Origin: Brachypodium distachyon | Taxonomy: Eukaryota > Streptophyta > Magnoliopsida > Poales > Poaceae | Length of the DNA: 64,000 bases | Direction of reading: 5' to 3' | Assembly: GCF_000005505.3 (NCBI RefSeq) | Contig: NC_016133.3 | Span: forward strand, 40,513,237-40,577,236 | Shown: in pieces, positions 23,438 through 35,659 of the stretch | Position numbering within the stretch: position 1 is the first letter of the stretch | Layout: each line of letters begins with the position of its first letter | Program-made: the position numbers and the translations under genes | The notes under the pieces: model-generated | The model's input: only the letters and a program-made list of their open reading frames with translations | Database searches by the model: none | What the model was told of the DNA's origin: nothing

Positions 23438-24127
23438 CGGCCCCGAATGACAATGGGACACCGACCTAAATGGGTCGTCTATAATATTCAAAGGGAGTTC
23501 GCCCATCTCATAAACAATGAGGTTATCAAGCCTAATAGTAACTTCTTCGAACGCGTGGAACAAGTCGTGTCTAGGGTTCACCCACGACAATAGATTCAAG
23601 CTTGAAATGAGATACATTTGTATTCTTTATATGCTTCCATGAAATTTTGACACTTTGTAATTATATCTTTATGAAATTTTGACACTTTGTAATCAATATC
23701 GTGAAGTGAGATGCATTTGTATTCTTTATATGCTTTAAATGATGCGGCTTATATACATTTGTATGCTTTAAATGATGTGATGTGATGTGTTTTGATGTGA
23801 TGCGGTTTTATATGTATTTTTCTGTGTTGTATATATTATTCTGTATATTTTCTGTGGTTTTAATTATTTTTTAAAATACCGAAAATGTATGAGTGTCGGT
23901 CGTTGTGGAAAAGCGACCGTTACTGATGATATATACATCAGTAACGGTCGGGGAGGATCGACCGCCACTGATGTATATATACATCAGTGGCGGCCGCGTC
24001 GACCGTTACTGACGCCGCGACCGTTTTTGATAATGGGTATCATCAGTAACACGAAGTTAGTAACGACGGTCCCGACCGTTACTGATGCTGTTTTTCGACC
24101 GTTAGTGATAAGCTTTTCCGTAGCTCG

Positions 24128-26182
24128 GAAGAATGTACTATACGATACAAGTAAAGCAAAGGGAGTTTACCTAGCTAGCTAGCCAGCCATGGGCACGGAC
24201 GCAGGGCCCTGCAGCGGAGGAGCCGGTAGCGTTTGTAGCCGGGGGCCGGTTGCCATCGAGAGGCCGGGGCGGGGCCGACATGGTCAACGGCGGGGAGGAC
24301 GCTGGTCAGCTGGTCGGTTGCTGCGTGTGTACGCGCACAAATTGCCCAGCACGATCCGCTCGCCGGACTCCGGCCGCCTGCCTCCCCACTCGTACCGTAC
24401 GTCCATCCATCGATCTCTCGGCTTGGCGCCGAGCGAACCACAGATTCGCACGCAGGAGTGCAGGACCGGCGGTTAAACCAGCTCCGATCTGAGATGTGAT
24501 CAGGTCGCAAATGTAGGTATCCAGAAACTGTAAATATGAATTCCTAGGCAGTGAATAGTATCCAATCCGTTCTAAATACTTGTCGCTGTTTTATATAAGT
24601 TTCGACACAAAAACAGCGACAAATATTTAGAAACGAAAAAAGTACGAAGTACTATTGATCAGTTTTAAAACTTTAACTTTTGACTTAAACTGTGCCGAAA
24701 TTTACATGTTCTGAATAACAGAAGGAGCGAACGATTTTTTAGGTACAAACATATCAGAAAAGTAATGATGTGATACAGCGATTTTTATGTTGCAATGCAC
24801 TGAAAAATAATTACTCCCGGACAAGGACATCGTCCCCGCTGTCGACGGCCTTTGGAAAAAAAAATCAGGAAGCTCTGCGTACTAGGGCCTCCACAGTCTA
24901 AATTCTCCACTTGCCAGGCCTGTGGACCTTTTTGTATTAGAGGAGCCTGTGGACTTTCTATTCCCGATTAAACTGGTGTAGTTACTACTGGGCCTTCCTA
25001 CTGGTTGGGCTGTCGACCACCTTGCGGGCTCACTTTAGTTGGGCTCTTCGGGGTCACCGAGTGTCTGCCGCGTCCCGATTAATTTTTCGGACTAAAACAA
25101 GCAGGCCGTTTTTCTCTTAGAAAAAGAAACCGGCCCGCTTCGTGCTCGAGCTGCGCCCTGCGCAAATGCCAAGTGGAGCTACTAGAGCATGTTCATTGTC
25201 TCGAAGAGAGAGAAAAAAAGGCGATTGCAATTATCTGAGCTATCATTTTCATCTTCATTTGAATACTTCTGCGCACTATCCGGAAAGAAATGAGTATTTA
25301 TGGCCACATGTTTGACTACAATTTGTATATGGTGTATGATCACCCACTAGCTCGTGTACACAGTGACGGATCTAGGATTTTGAGGAAGGATGGTCCAATG
25401 AACAATTCTTTTTACCTCAAATATAATTTGCAACCAACAATTATGCAATGATTTGAGTTTGAACAACAAGCAAATCTTGATTTGATTAAGTGAAAGGCCG
25501 AAAAAGGAGTTGCCATTTCCGCCGCTGCTGCCGTCGACTCGTCGTGGTTCGACGTTTGCTGGCGGCCGGACACGTCCTATACGACTAACCAGCCGACTGC
25601 AAGTTCTTCCAATCTGCACGTCATATTTGCAAGTTGGCCGGTCGCGATCGCTGGCTCGCTGCAAACTGTTCATTTTTTGTTCTCAGCAATCGTTAGGCCC
25701 AAACTGCTTGATTCACGGACACAAAGGCAAAGAAGATCATGGGCTTGACATTGGGCGTCTAGACCTTGTTTGGCTGTATTTTTTTTGTGTGTGTATTTGG
25801 TATGACATTAAAGAGTATATAGGCTGTATCCAAAATCCCAGGAACCATGGACCACCTTGTCCACAGGATCCGCCAGTGCGGTGCTCTGATGAGCATTAGG
25901 TAACTACTTCATCTTTCTTTTTCTTTTTTGTGAAAAAGGTAACAAGTAGTTCATCTGGACTGGATTAGTCAGAAGTTTGCCACGCCAGCCTGATATGTTT
26001 TCTGGAGTTAACATGGAATGAATGGCAAGTTTATCTTATCGACGTATCATTCTCAGAGCAGCCATAGAAGCATGAAACAGCATGCCTCCTTATTGCTTGA
26101 TCCTATGCAGGCTTTCTCTGTGCCTTGCCATGAAAAACACAATTTGGTTGGTCGTATTGCATTACCATGGCTTGAGATGAAG
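24128..26182. other. Intergenic DNA with small repeat pieces
   Basis: No gene recognised; the GC-rich ORFs at 24175-24510 lack any family signature. CAGTGACGGATCTAGGATTT at about 25360 is a typical hAT-type terminus, but the partner end was not found. Confidence 0.35.
24559..24644. mobile_element. Short Stowaway-like MITE, about 86 bp
   Basis: Inverted halves TCTAAATACTTGTCGCTGTTTT and its complement AACAGCGACAAATATTTAGA nearly meet in the middle, bounded by TA. The outer ends are more diverged. Confidence 0.65.
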
Positions 26183-26296
26183 CACTGCCTCCGATTCATA
26201 TTAATTGTCTCAAATTTGTCCAAATATAAATGTATTTATATCTAAAGAATGTCTAGATATATGTAATATTTTGACAAATATGGATCGGAGGGAGTA
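26183..26296. mobile_element. Stowaway MITE, about 114 bp
   Basis: Left end GCCTCCGATTCATATTAATTG and right end ATATGGATCGGAGGGAGTA are inverted copies; the interior TGTCTCAAATTTGTCCAAAT matches the copies at 20.7 and 38.2 kb. The left TA is mutated. Confidence 0.7.
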
Positions 26297-26827
26297 CCTT
26301 TTTTCTTCGAAAAAGTTCAGATGAAGTACCTGTATCAAAAAAATTCAAGTAGCCGATTCAAACCCTTTTATTTTATAAGAATTGGTCTGGCACTTCATCG
26401 AAAGAGTAGTCCATCTGTATCACTGTTCTTCTGACAAACCTAAATAAATTGGAAGCAACATTGTCAGTACAGGTGGAGCATTCAATCAAGGTGCCATTTG
26501 AATCACTCGCGAAATTCTGAACAGGAGGGAGGTATAGACGTACAGTAGTTATCCTGATCCAGAACATCTACAGATCTATAGTAAAGAAACCGCAATTATT
26601 TCCTAGGTCAACTTTCAGGATCTTCCATTTCTTGCCACCCTTGTGTTTGACGGCACGTTATTAAAATTTCATGCATCACCTCATCGTACGTCCTTGCAAG
26701 TTATTGCATTAAGTAATTCTGCGCTGACACCAGACTCTAGGAGCATTTTAAAATATTTCTTGATTGCTTTACTTCAAATCTTCCATCTCATTACATGCCA
26801 TTTTTCTCATAGAGGTCTGATTGCGGT

Positions 26828-27638
26828 TGTCGGGATGACCCCGGGTAGGGTCATAACGACACAACCCTAACTAAGATGACGAAGGCAAAACCGGCATATC
26901 TACCTATGCCGGCATCGTAAAATTGAACTAACGCCAAGCCGTCATTCCGGGCGTATGCCAGCATGGTTATCTTCTTTTATGAGTTTGTAAGATAAGGACG
27001 AGCACTTTGATCTCGGCAATCCTCAACGGTCTTATCCTGACCATGCGGTGCAAAATAAAGCAGCGCCATCATCATCTCAGAAAAGTAGTCAGCGTCTGCG
27101 TACCGATGTCAGGTGACCATGCTAAAGAAGCACCGAAAGAGAATCTATGACGGAAGCTGGCAGATGATAGCTGTACCCGTTGCAGACTAGCAGAGAAAAG
27201 TAAAGTTGTCTTGTCCCCTACGGTACTGTCTGGAGGGAACCGAGCCGCGTGCGCGGCGGGACCCAAGGAAGATGACGTTAGACTCGGCCCACATGTCAGT
27301 GTGACATGGACGGCCTATAAATAGAACTTTACCCCTCTGTAGGAGGAGAGGACACTGAGGAGGAGAGCACTTAGGCATCTAGGGTTTTTCCCTTCTTCTT
27401 CTTCCTCAAGAATACAGCTCAAGGAACGCCATTGTAGAGCTTGCCTATCTCAGCTAATACAACAAAACAGGAGTAGGAGTCTTACCTCGACTAGAGGGCT
27501 CCGAACCTGGGTAAATCTGTGAGTGCTTGTGTGTTTTCTGCGTGTTTCCCTTCGCGTCCTTCCTCCTCCGGTTCCTCCTTTGTCCATCGGCCCCAAGTTA
27601 AGCCACCCTATGTCATCTGCCGTGACACCACCACGACA
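26828..27638 (+). mobile_element. Solo LTR of a gypsy-like retrotransposon
   Basis: Starts TGTCGGGATGACCCCGGG and ends CCACCACGACA (TG..CA). It aligns along its length, in opposite orientation, with the LTR at 59515-60354. A promoter-like CCTATAAATAGA lies at about 27313 and sets the sense of transcription as plus. Flanking pentamers GCGGT (26823-26827) and ACGGT (27639-27643) agree at four of five bases, as expected for an aged target duplication. No internal region adjoins it, so it is best explained as a solo LTR left by LTR-LTR recombination. Confidence 0.75.
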
Positions 27639-27643
27639 ACGGT

Positions 27644-29165
27644 GTGTTTGCAAATACATTGCGCAATCGTACTTTGCGGGCGTTGGCACGTCCCTTGCAC
27701 GCACTTGCACGAGCTAAGTTCCTACGGGCTATGGCTGATGTAAACGAAAGCGATCGTACTAATTTAAAAATATTAAGTACAGGGAAAAAAAAGGGAGGGA
27801 AATCCACAGAAAAGTCCTTGGAACATTATCTAGGGTTCTTCCCTAAGCCTAGACCTTGGGAGGAGAAGAATGCAGAATTGCAGAGTAACAACAATGCCTC
27901 AGAGGTCCGGCAACATACCTCAGCATACCATGCATCCACAAGACCACAATGACCCGCGAGACAGACCCAGCCCCTCCCAAAACACGCGCCGGTTGTGTCT
28001 TTGCTAAGTATCCCACGTAGTTTAGAAAGCTAAGCTGTCTAGGAGTGCATACTGTAAATCCCTAAAATTCAACCGTCCTCATCTTTAGGATGTATAGAAC
28101 CCAAATTTGTGCTTTTTCTAGATGAACCCAAATATGTGCTCACAGCAAGCAAACACGTTGGATAACCTTCCTTGTTTTGTTTTCAGGTTTTACTCTTTGA
28201 AATCTTGTTTTACTTCCAGGCTCGCTTACAATGGCTTGACGTCAATCAACTACTCCGTACTATTGTGGAAGGTTGGTGGCGATGTCGATTGGATTCATTT
28301 TGTCCCTGTCGTTTTTTTCTTGGTCCATTCTTTTTTATGCTTATGAAACCACATCAATCGATCATCTCAACGGCCGGATACCAACCACAATGACCTAGTC
28401 AGTATTAGCACGCAAGAAACATACGATGCGAAATGCTTGACCTCAATTTACATAACGACAATGAGGAAAATGGTACTCGGGTCGCCAACGAAATAGCTGA
28501 TTATGTGTCCTGTTTTTTCCAGCATGCTAAGTGGTCAGGCCGTATTGAGACTTTTTCTACGAAGAAATGAATGTCCAAGGTAAAACACACACGAGCGCGC
28601 GTTTACTAATTATAATCTTGTTTTTTACGTTTGTACAAACCAGAAACACGACGTTCACCAAGCGTACGTTTCGAACATAGTTTTGATGATTACTTCCACG
28701 CCTGTTCTTATACGATTTTTATGTATATACGTGCCTAAACATTTCAACTTCTTTTTTTGACAGAACCTAACATTTCGACTTAGTACTACCACATTGGAAT
28801 TAAAAAGCATATAAACATCCCGAAGGTTCAATCTTGACCCGATAACCGATGTCGGCTCTCTCAAGTGCCCATCCGCTATAGTTGCTTGCGACCCATGCTC
28901 TGTTCTTTCTTTTTCCTAGTGCTAGTGCTAGTGCTACCGCTAGCGCTAGCGGGAAGAAGATCACCGTTTCATGGTAAGGGGGCTGAAGCACGTAGCCGTG
29001 TACAGATTAAAGTAGCAGTCGAAAATAATTCTGAAGGAATGAAACCAGCAGCAATGTTTTCTCTAAACATAAAATCCTCGCAAGACCAGAAATTTATGGT
29101 ACCGCCAAATCCTGCATCCACGTCTCACGTTTGTTGTGACGTTTAAAAGTTCTCAAAAATGAAAG
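27644..29165. other. Intergenic DNA without recognisable genes
   Basis: Nothing identifiable on either strand. A short hexanucleotide repeat of the type GTGCTA/GCGCTA lies at about 28917-28950. Confidence 0.4.
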
Positions 29166-29167
29166 AA

Positions 29168-29420
29168 AAACTACAATCACCCAGATGTTCTAACTTTGTC
29201 CTAAGTCAAAATTCTTAAAGTTTGATCAAATTTATGAAATCAAATACTAATATCTACAATATCAAATAAGTATACGATGAAAATATATATGGTCACGGAT
29301 TTATAAAGCTGATTTAGAGTTAGAGATGTTTCTAGATTTTTCGATAATTTTAGTCAAACTTGATATTTTGACTTAGGAAAAAAACTAGAACATCTTATTG
29401 TTTAGGAATGGAGGGAATAC
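29168..29420. mobile_element. Stowaway-like MITE, second copy of the 20.3 kb family
   Basis: AGATGTTCTAACTTTGTCCTAAGTCAA at the left is mirrored at the right by TTGACTTAGGAAAAAAACTAG and AACATCTTATTGTTTAGG, ending GGAGGGAATAC. The interior AATATCTACAATATCAAATAAG matches the 20283-20530 element. Confidence 0.6.
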
Positions 29421-31280
29421 TTAGTAACATTATCTTCTCGTTGACTCGTATTCATGACTATATAGACATTTCTCATATACGACTATTCTAGAAAACCATA
29501 ACGCATAAACTAAAGCAGAGTGGTGCACGCAAAAGACAAAAACATAGCACCAAGCGTTAGGCTAACACGTCTATCTCGATTGCATGAACAGTGAAACAAA
29601 AATTGAGACATGGCGGTAGGATCGGTAACACATATGTGAAGCTCTCGCACAAGTAGCACACAAAGCCGACGGTGGTGTTGGTGTAGGAAGACCACCGTTG
29701 CTGGTGTGTCCCCCGTGTTGATGAAGATGTCGTAAATCGAAAGCGAGCAATTGCATTAGGACGTTCCCCAAAAACTTAATGGGTCTTTTGTTGCAGGATC
29801 TCTATGGACATAGTTTTAGAGGGTCTTCTCTTCCAAACAGCAGTGCACATGAATTCGTCTAAGGAGTGCAACAGATTGGAACGTCGATGGCTATGGCGTG
29901 AAGGAAGAGATATGCTAAGACTAGAACTGTGCATAGGCGGTCGAGTAGTGTTACAAATCGAAACCGACCCCAACATTAATCAGATCATTAACATGTCCGC
30001 TGAGTCTTCCTAGTCTCCAGTAGAAAAAAGACTCAAACTAAATTTATCCTGACAATCAAAACTCAAAACCGTGTAAGGTGATGATGATCTCAGCTCAAAA
30101 TAAGATACGCACACGCGTACCTTACCTTACTGTGTGGCAAGTGAGTGAACATGCACATTATTGTCTATTCTCCACGCTCGTCGTGGGGTCGAATGTACAA
30201 TCATGTGTACAATCTTTATAAGATGGCGCAACTCTTTCTACTTAGTAACATGTTAATTAAACTTTGCATTAACATGTTAATTAAACTTTGCGTCAACATT
30301 CGGCCTAATTGGTCTATTATCTATAATTACTATATGTACCGGGTCTGTATAATTTTAAAAGTATATGAGATGGGGCGGCGAATGTGGTGAGGAGGACTAA
30401 TGTTCCGGGGAGCTGGAATGGTCAAGAATCATGCATTCATGCATGCACCGGGGGACCGGAACGGCCGGCCGGGCTGAATTTTGGTCAAATTCCAAATGTC
30501 TTGTTAACTTGTCACAAGCTTCAATATTGGTACATCAGCACACTCGCAGATCAAGCGCGTTATATTCATACGGGGTCGTTCTTGCCGGAGCAATCCGAGC
30601 AAACACCTGAAAACATCAGGTCGATCGAAAGTCCTCACCCGACACAGGCTACAGTAGCAAGGAGTTGCAGCTAGTCCACAACGAGAATTAAGCTTGCCTG
30701 TTTCTGCGAAATTGCTGGGTTTCAAGTTGTGGACGTACTACTTGTTTGCACGTCTGAACAAGAAAACATGGTTTGGGAGAAAAAAAGAAGAGAAAACAAA
30801 ATGGGTATCCACACGTGAATACGCGATAGACCCAGTACGGCCGATGGGAATGGCCCGTCACGAGACGGATGACTTGGAAAGTTGGAAGAGCCACCGATCT
30901 CAATCGAAAGGACAGTCCCGATCGATCGAACAGGGCAGCGTTCCAAATTGGCAAACCCGTCCCGTTCCCAAACGGAACAAATGTGACGTGTCCTCTCTCG
31001 CCATTATTCGAGTTATTTCGCCCTGCTGCAGAGTCCACCGGCTGCACGCACGCACGGTGCGGACTTCGTTTCGTTCCCGTGCCGTGGGAGAAGATCGAGG
31101 CGCAGCCGAAGTTTACTTCCCCGTCGTGCCGCGTAGTACGTCAGTGCTAGTACTGTACACCCGCGGCCCGAAGGTCGTGGCAGGTTAATTAACGAGAGTT
31201 GAAAAAGTTTGAACCGTTCCAAGCTCACACGGCCGCCACACAGGAGACTCAGACCCTCGTCCCATTCTCTTCCCCTGTCT
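29421..31280. other. Intergenic DNA upstream of the carbonic anhydrase gene
   Basis: No gene recognised. A 25-bp direct repeat (ACATGTTAATTAAACTTTGC) is duplicated back to back at about 30247-30296. ORFs at 30694-31188 are compositional and overlap the carbonic anhydrase promoter. Confidence 0.4.
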
Positions 31281-31285
31281 GTCTC

Positions 31286-31293
31286 TATTTATA
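31286..31293 (+). promoter_or_regulatory. TATA-like box of the alpha-carbonic anhydrase gene
   Basis: TCTATTTATACCCC about 155 bp upstream of the ATG. It predicts a start of transcription near 31320 and a 5' UTR of about 125 bp. Confidence 0.55.
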
Positions 31294-31445
31294 CCCCACC
31301 CGCGTGCCCGCCGGTTCAGTACGAAACGAAACCCAACTTCATCATCGATTATTAGCTTAGCTCCACGACGATAGTATCAATTACTACCACCACAAGACGT
31401 GCCGACAAACACAGGAACTGAGCCGAAAGCCGATCGATCTGCAAC

Positions 31446-33258
31446 ATGCGTCCAGCAAGGGCCCTCCTCGTCTTGTTCTCTGCCGCGGTTCTGCTGCTCG
31501 CGGCCGCCGTCCCGGCAGCCAGAGCCCAGGAAGAAACCGGTAAGAGCTGAGCTCGATCGACTGTTTCCCCCCGTGCATTTTCCTTCCGGGCCCCTTGCAC
31601 ATGCTCATCCGTGTACATGTGTGTTGTTGCAGATCGGGAGGAGGAGTTCAGCTACTCGCTGGACGCGGAGAACGGGCCGGCGCACTGGGGCGAGATCAAG
31701 GAGGAGTGGTCTGCTTGCGGCAAGGGCGACATGCAGTCCCCCATCGACCTCTCCAGCCCCCGGGTCTCCCTCGTCCGCGGTCTCGGCTACCTCAACCACT
31801 CCTACCGCCCCGCCCAGGCCTCCATCGTCAACCGCGGCCACGACATCATGGTGAGTAATTTAACCCCATATACTACGCATTTGCCGGCACTCTCTCATTA
31901 CTGTGCTTGATGGTGTTCCAAAGGCTAATAATACGTGTATTGAATGAATGGCAGGTGAGGTTTGAAGGGGACGCCGGGAGCGTGAGCATCAACGGCACGG
32001 CGTACTACCTCCGGCAGCTGCACTGGCACTCGCCCTCGGAGCACAGCCTCAACGGCCGCCGCTACGACATGGAGATGCACATGGTGCACGAGAGCGCCCA
32101 GAACAAGGCCGCCGTCATCGGCGTCTTCTACCAGGTCGGCGCACACGACGCCTTCCTGCACAAAGTACGTACTACTGCTATACCACTCGCTTTAACCCTT
32201 TAACCCTTTAGGCCATGCCCCACTGCTTTGTCTGCTTTAGCCTTTGATCCATTCGGCTTCGGCACCTTGCCAACTTGCAATTAATTAAGCCGCAGTATAT
32301 AAACTGGCACGTACGGGCGCGTGGTTAATTCATATTCTTTATCATGGATCTTGTTGTGCATTGCAGCTGGAGCCTTACTTGGAGATGATAGCGGACAAGA
32401 AAGACAGGGAGGAGAAGGTGGGGTTGATAGACCCCAGGGGCGCCAGGGGCAGGGCCAGCGTCTACTACCGCTACATGGGCTCCCTCACCACGCCGCCCTG
32501 CGCGGAAGGCGTCATCTGGACGATCGTCAAGAGGGTAGGTCTCACCACCATGCTGCTGCTACTTGCAGAGATAAATAAATTCATTTCAACTGACTTGGCA
32601 GTTGGCAGGGAGCTGCACAGCTTCATTCGTTCCATGAATCTTATCTTTCATTTACTATTCTGAAATAGGATCTTTATGATCTCGCCGTTTGCTCGGCTTG
32701 GGTGTCCAGAATTTGGGTAGTATGGTTGGTGAGTGGAATTGTTTCTGAATTTATTATTTTGATCTGGTGCTGCAGGTTCGCACCGTGTCCAGCGCCCAGC
32801 TGGAGCTTCTCAGGGAGGCCGTCCACGACGTAAGCCTTTTCTCCCCCCCGCGGTTTCCTTTCCTTTCTGTTCATCATTGGCTCCTTTCCATGCAAGAAAA
32901 CGATGTGAAATCGACTTGCCGATTAATACCATTCTCCTGGTTAATTCAACCCATGTCGTTCAGCCGAACGCGACCGCCAAAAGAGTCTTCTCCAAGACTC
33001 GTTGTCGTTCCGTAAACTAATCGCAGCCGTCTAGAAGAAGCTTGGGAACCATATATAGGCAAAGACATGCCTAAAATTCCAAAGCGATGTGAAAGCTGGC
33101 CTGGACTAATCTGGGTCAGCAGAAAGAGAAACTTGGACTTACTTCTACCGCGTGTGTGTTGTATTGTGCAGGACATGGAGAAGAACGCGAGGCCCCGTCA
33201 GGAGACCAACAACAGGGTTATCAGCATGTTCCGGCCTTATAAGCCGAGCAAACATTGA
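31446..33258 (+). CDS. Alpha-type carbonic anhydrase, secreted (six exons)
   Basis: Exons 31446-31539, 31633-31850, 31955-32164, 32367-32534, 32776-32829 and 33172-33258 join in frame with GT..AG introns, giving 276 residues. The enzyme interconverts carbon dioxide and bicarbonate. Residues 1-27 form a signal peptide (hydrophobic core, cleavage after ARA), so it enters the secretory pathway. The alpha-family zinc site is intact: LHWHSPSEH supplies His127 and His129, and MEMHMVH supplies His146. The substrate-pocket LTTPPC block is at 214-219. Cys60 and Cys219 are placed to form the conserved disulfide. N-glycosylation sequons are at Asn88 and Asn117. The length is usual for plant alpha-CAs, some of which reach plastids through the ER or act as apoplastic/nectar proteins. 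No disruption is seen. Confidence 0.93.
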
Positions 33259-33418
33259 CTGATAGTTTATTAATCAGGGTCTGTTCCCTGTTAGTTTGGA
33301 TCTTGGGCAAATGGGGCAGCCTGGGAGAGATCGATGAGATAGCATATTGTATTTGTACATGGCTATACGATTTTTGTAATTCTTTCTATCCATTTCTGTG
33401 TCTTTTATACGATTGATG

Positions 33419-33424
33419 AATAAA
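33419..33424 (+). promoter_or_regulatory. Polyadenylation signal of the carbonic anhydrase gene
   Basis: AATAAA lies 161 bp after the stop codon, at a usual distance for a plant 3' UTR. The stretch between has no other feature. Confidence 0.5.
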
Positions 33425-33861
33425 GGAAGACGACTAGTTCATATCCGTGTTGATATTGGGAGCTATCTTCGATCTAATAATTGTTAGGTATTCGATTACT
33501 CATCCAACTGGCACTCACTTAAAAATATGAAGAACTTTGCAAGATATGATTATTCATTGTCGAGAGCTGAGGACTGAAATAAGACCATAGAGTTGGTGGC
33601 CTGGTGCTGTCTCCTTAACTATCAAGTTATGATAGAATCCCTCTCTTGTAGCTCAACACAAGAAAGGCTAAGTTGAATATCCCTGAATCTTAATTTGTCC
33701 CGGGTCCCCATAAACTTTTGTTATTAATTTCCTCAAGGATGAGGACTGGTTCACTATACTGTAGCTCTTAAACAAAGAATATGGCCGAGTATGGGACAAC
33801 CTGTCAACCTCACCAGTTACTGTCTCTGATACGATAATAATGTGAGAGCACGCATTCAGAA

Positions 33862-34149
33862 ATGTGCGCCATGTGCCATGGACGCCGGCAATGGATTCAG
33901 CTTTCTGAAAAGTTCAATCTCCTTAAAGAATATGCACAGGAAGAGCATCCAATGTGGCGCTGGCCCTTCTTCATATACATCTCAGCAGTTGCTCCTTTTC
34001 AGTTTGGGACGAACAGAACACAGATCCTGAACTTGTTCAAAGCAGTTGAAAGAATGCCCTGCTTCTGGAAACAGCAAAGAGTGGACTGCACTTTCCGTGA
34101 AAAATGTGAGTCTTGCAGATACTTGGGGGTTGGTGAGGATGATGATTGA
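33862..34149 (+). other. Orphan 95-codon ORF with cysteine pairs (possible captured exon)
   Basis: I do not recognise this ORF. It begins MCAMCHG, has a hydrophobic WPFFIYISAVAPF stretch around residues 38-50 and ends CTFREKCESCRYLG plus an acidic tail. The composition is unlike neighbouring intergenic ORFs, and two CxxC-type pairs suggest a small metal-binding module or a fragment of a larger protein. No start context, promoter or splice partner can be supported. It could be a real short gene, a gene fragment carried by a transposon, or chance. Confidence 0.25.
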
Positions 34150-34990
34150 CAGCTTGAGAGACCTGCCTAGGGTAGTCAGTGACGCCGATTGACCTTTTTA
34201 GTCAGACATCGTCACGTCTGAGTAGTCTTAACCATATGAACAGAAAAGAGGAAAAAATTCAGTTGAAAATCAGTGTGAAATGCTAAGGTGAAGATGTTGG
34301 AAACGTAGTAGCAACTTTCTCTCTCTGTCTCTCTGCAGAAGTTTCTCTTCATGTTCGTTTCAGTATGTAGTACAGTAATACCGTGTTGTGTCAGACCACT
34401 AACCGTTTGGTGTTGAAGACCGCTAACTGAGGTATGGAACGTGCGCAGCGCTGAAGCCTGAAGGGGTTCAAACCGACACCGATCTTGGCTTCAACGCAGA
34501 CGGGTTTGAGAAGGTGTTAAAAGTCATGAGTTGCTAAAATCTTAGTATTTGCTTGGCAACCAAGCACTACTGATCAAAACTTGTGTGGAAGTCTGGCGAG
34601 CCGCGCTTCCTCTGGCGAACGAAGGCGTTTGATTTGATGTGAAGCCATGCCAGTGGGAAAGAACCAAACGCGTACCCTAAAATTCTTCGAACAGACCAAA
34701 CGTGTCGAGTTCCCACTATCTCTGAAACTGTTTTCAGAATCTAATATGTAATTAAAGTAGCAGAAATTCTATGGTGTAGATTGTTTCAAAGTTATCGTAT
34801 GGCTGAGAATAAATCAAATCCATCTAAAACTAATCAATATGATCTGACCAGAAATCTTTCAACCCGTGTTTTATTTGGAGGACACAGGGTGTGTTCAAAC
34901 TCCGATACACTCATCGTTGGCCATGCATAGATAGGTTCTGATTCTAATCAGGATCGGATAGATGCATTGCACGTAGGAGTCCATACATGT
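34150..34990. other. Intergenic DNA
   Basis: No gene recognised. The part at about 34739-34850 resembles 4548-4640 and is therefore a dispersed repeat of unknown class. Confidence 0.4.
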
Positions 34991-34996
34991 TACGAA

Positions 34997-35138
34997 GACT
35001 AGGCTCACTACACGCGTTATGTGCTAATTAATTAATGTCAAAAATAATGAAAGTAAAGTATTTAAGGAGACTAGGCTCACCACACGCGTTATGTGCTAAT
35101 TAATTAATTTCAAAAATAATGAAAGTAAAGTATTTAAA
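34997..35138. repeat. 71-bp tandem duplication, two copies
   Basis: A unit starting AGACTAGGCTCAC.ACACGC occurs at 34997 and again at 35068, with about two mismatches. It contains TAATTAATTAAT and AAATAATGAAAGTAAAG. No function is evident; it is a recent local duplication. Confidence 0.8.
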
Positions 35139-35189
35139 ATTGACACAAATTCCATGCATATGAGCATTTAAAATTAGTACTAACCTGGT

Positions 35190-35230
35190 ACAAAATAGGC
35201 CGACATTTTTTAGGAATCGGAGGGAGTACC
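35190..35230. mobile_element. MITE end fragment
   Basis: TTTTAGGAATCGGAGGGAGTA is the inverted terminus of a Stowaway element; the opposite end was not located. Confidence 0.45.
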
Positions 35231-35659
35231 AATAAAATAAAATCCGGTATATCAGTCTAAGATGAAACCGTGTTCTAACGGATTAAATTTTTTCTAACAG
35301 AAATCTTAACTAAAATCATATTTAAGTGATACAATCTGCTACCCTGAACTAAACATATTCAGCTCTTTAATTAACAACATCTTTTCCGAGACACATAAAT
35401 CCTAGTAACAAACTTTTTAAAATTTATATATAATTAACTATGAGTAGCACTTCATGTGGGAAAAATGGTTTATGGATACAAAATGGTTGATGGATACTTC
35501 ATATAGGAGTATTAGCTAAGTCCAACCCTTAATTTCAGTAGCAACTCATGATGACAAGAGAGAAAATAATATGAAATAACCGTTCTTACTTAATCCGGCT
35601 ACTTAGGTAATATGAAACGTTTCGTGTAATAAAAAACTCTAATAGCTCCATAAAATCAG

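Larger units (their letters stand above)
21344..24127 (+). mobile_element. Deleted CACTA (En/Spm) transposon
   Basis: The element begins with CACTA at 21344. It carries dense sub-terminal repeats of the 15-bp type CATCAGTAACGGTCG in both orientations at 21390-21690 and 23895-24105, a hallmark of CACTA elements. The interior contains a transposase-associated domain (22275-22560) and a Ulp1-protease-like piece (22758-23437), but the main TNP2-type transposase is absent, so the copy is non-autonomous. The right terminus is degenerate (CCGTAGCTC where TAGTG is expected), and the 3-bp target duplication could not be confirmed. Confidence 0.75.
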
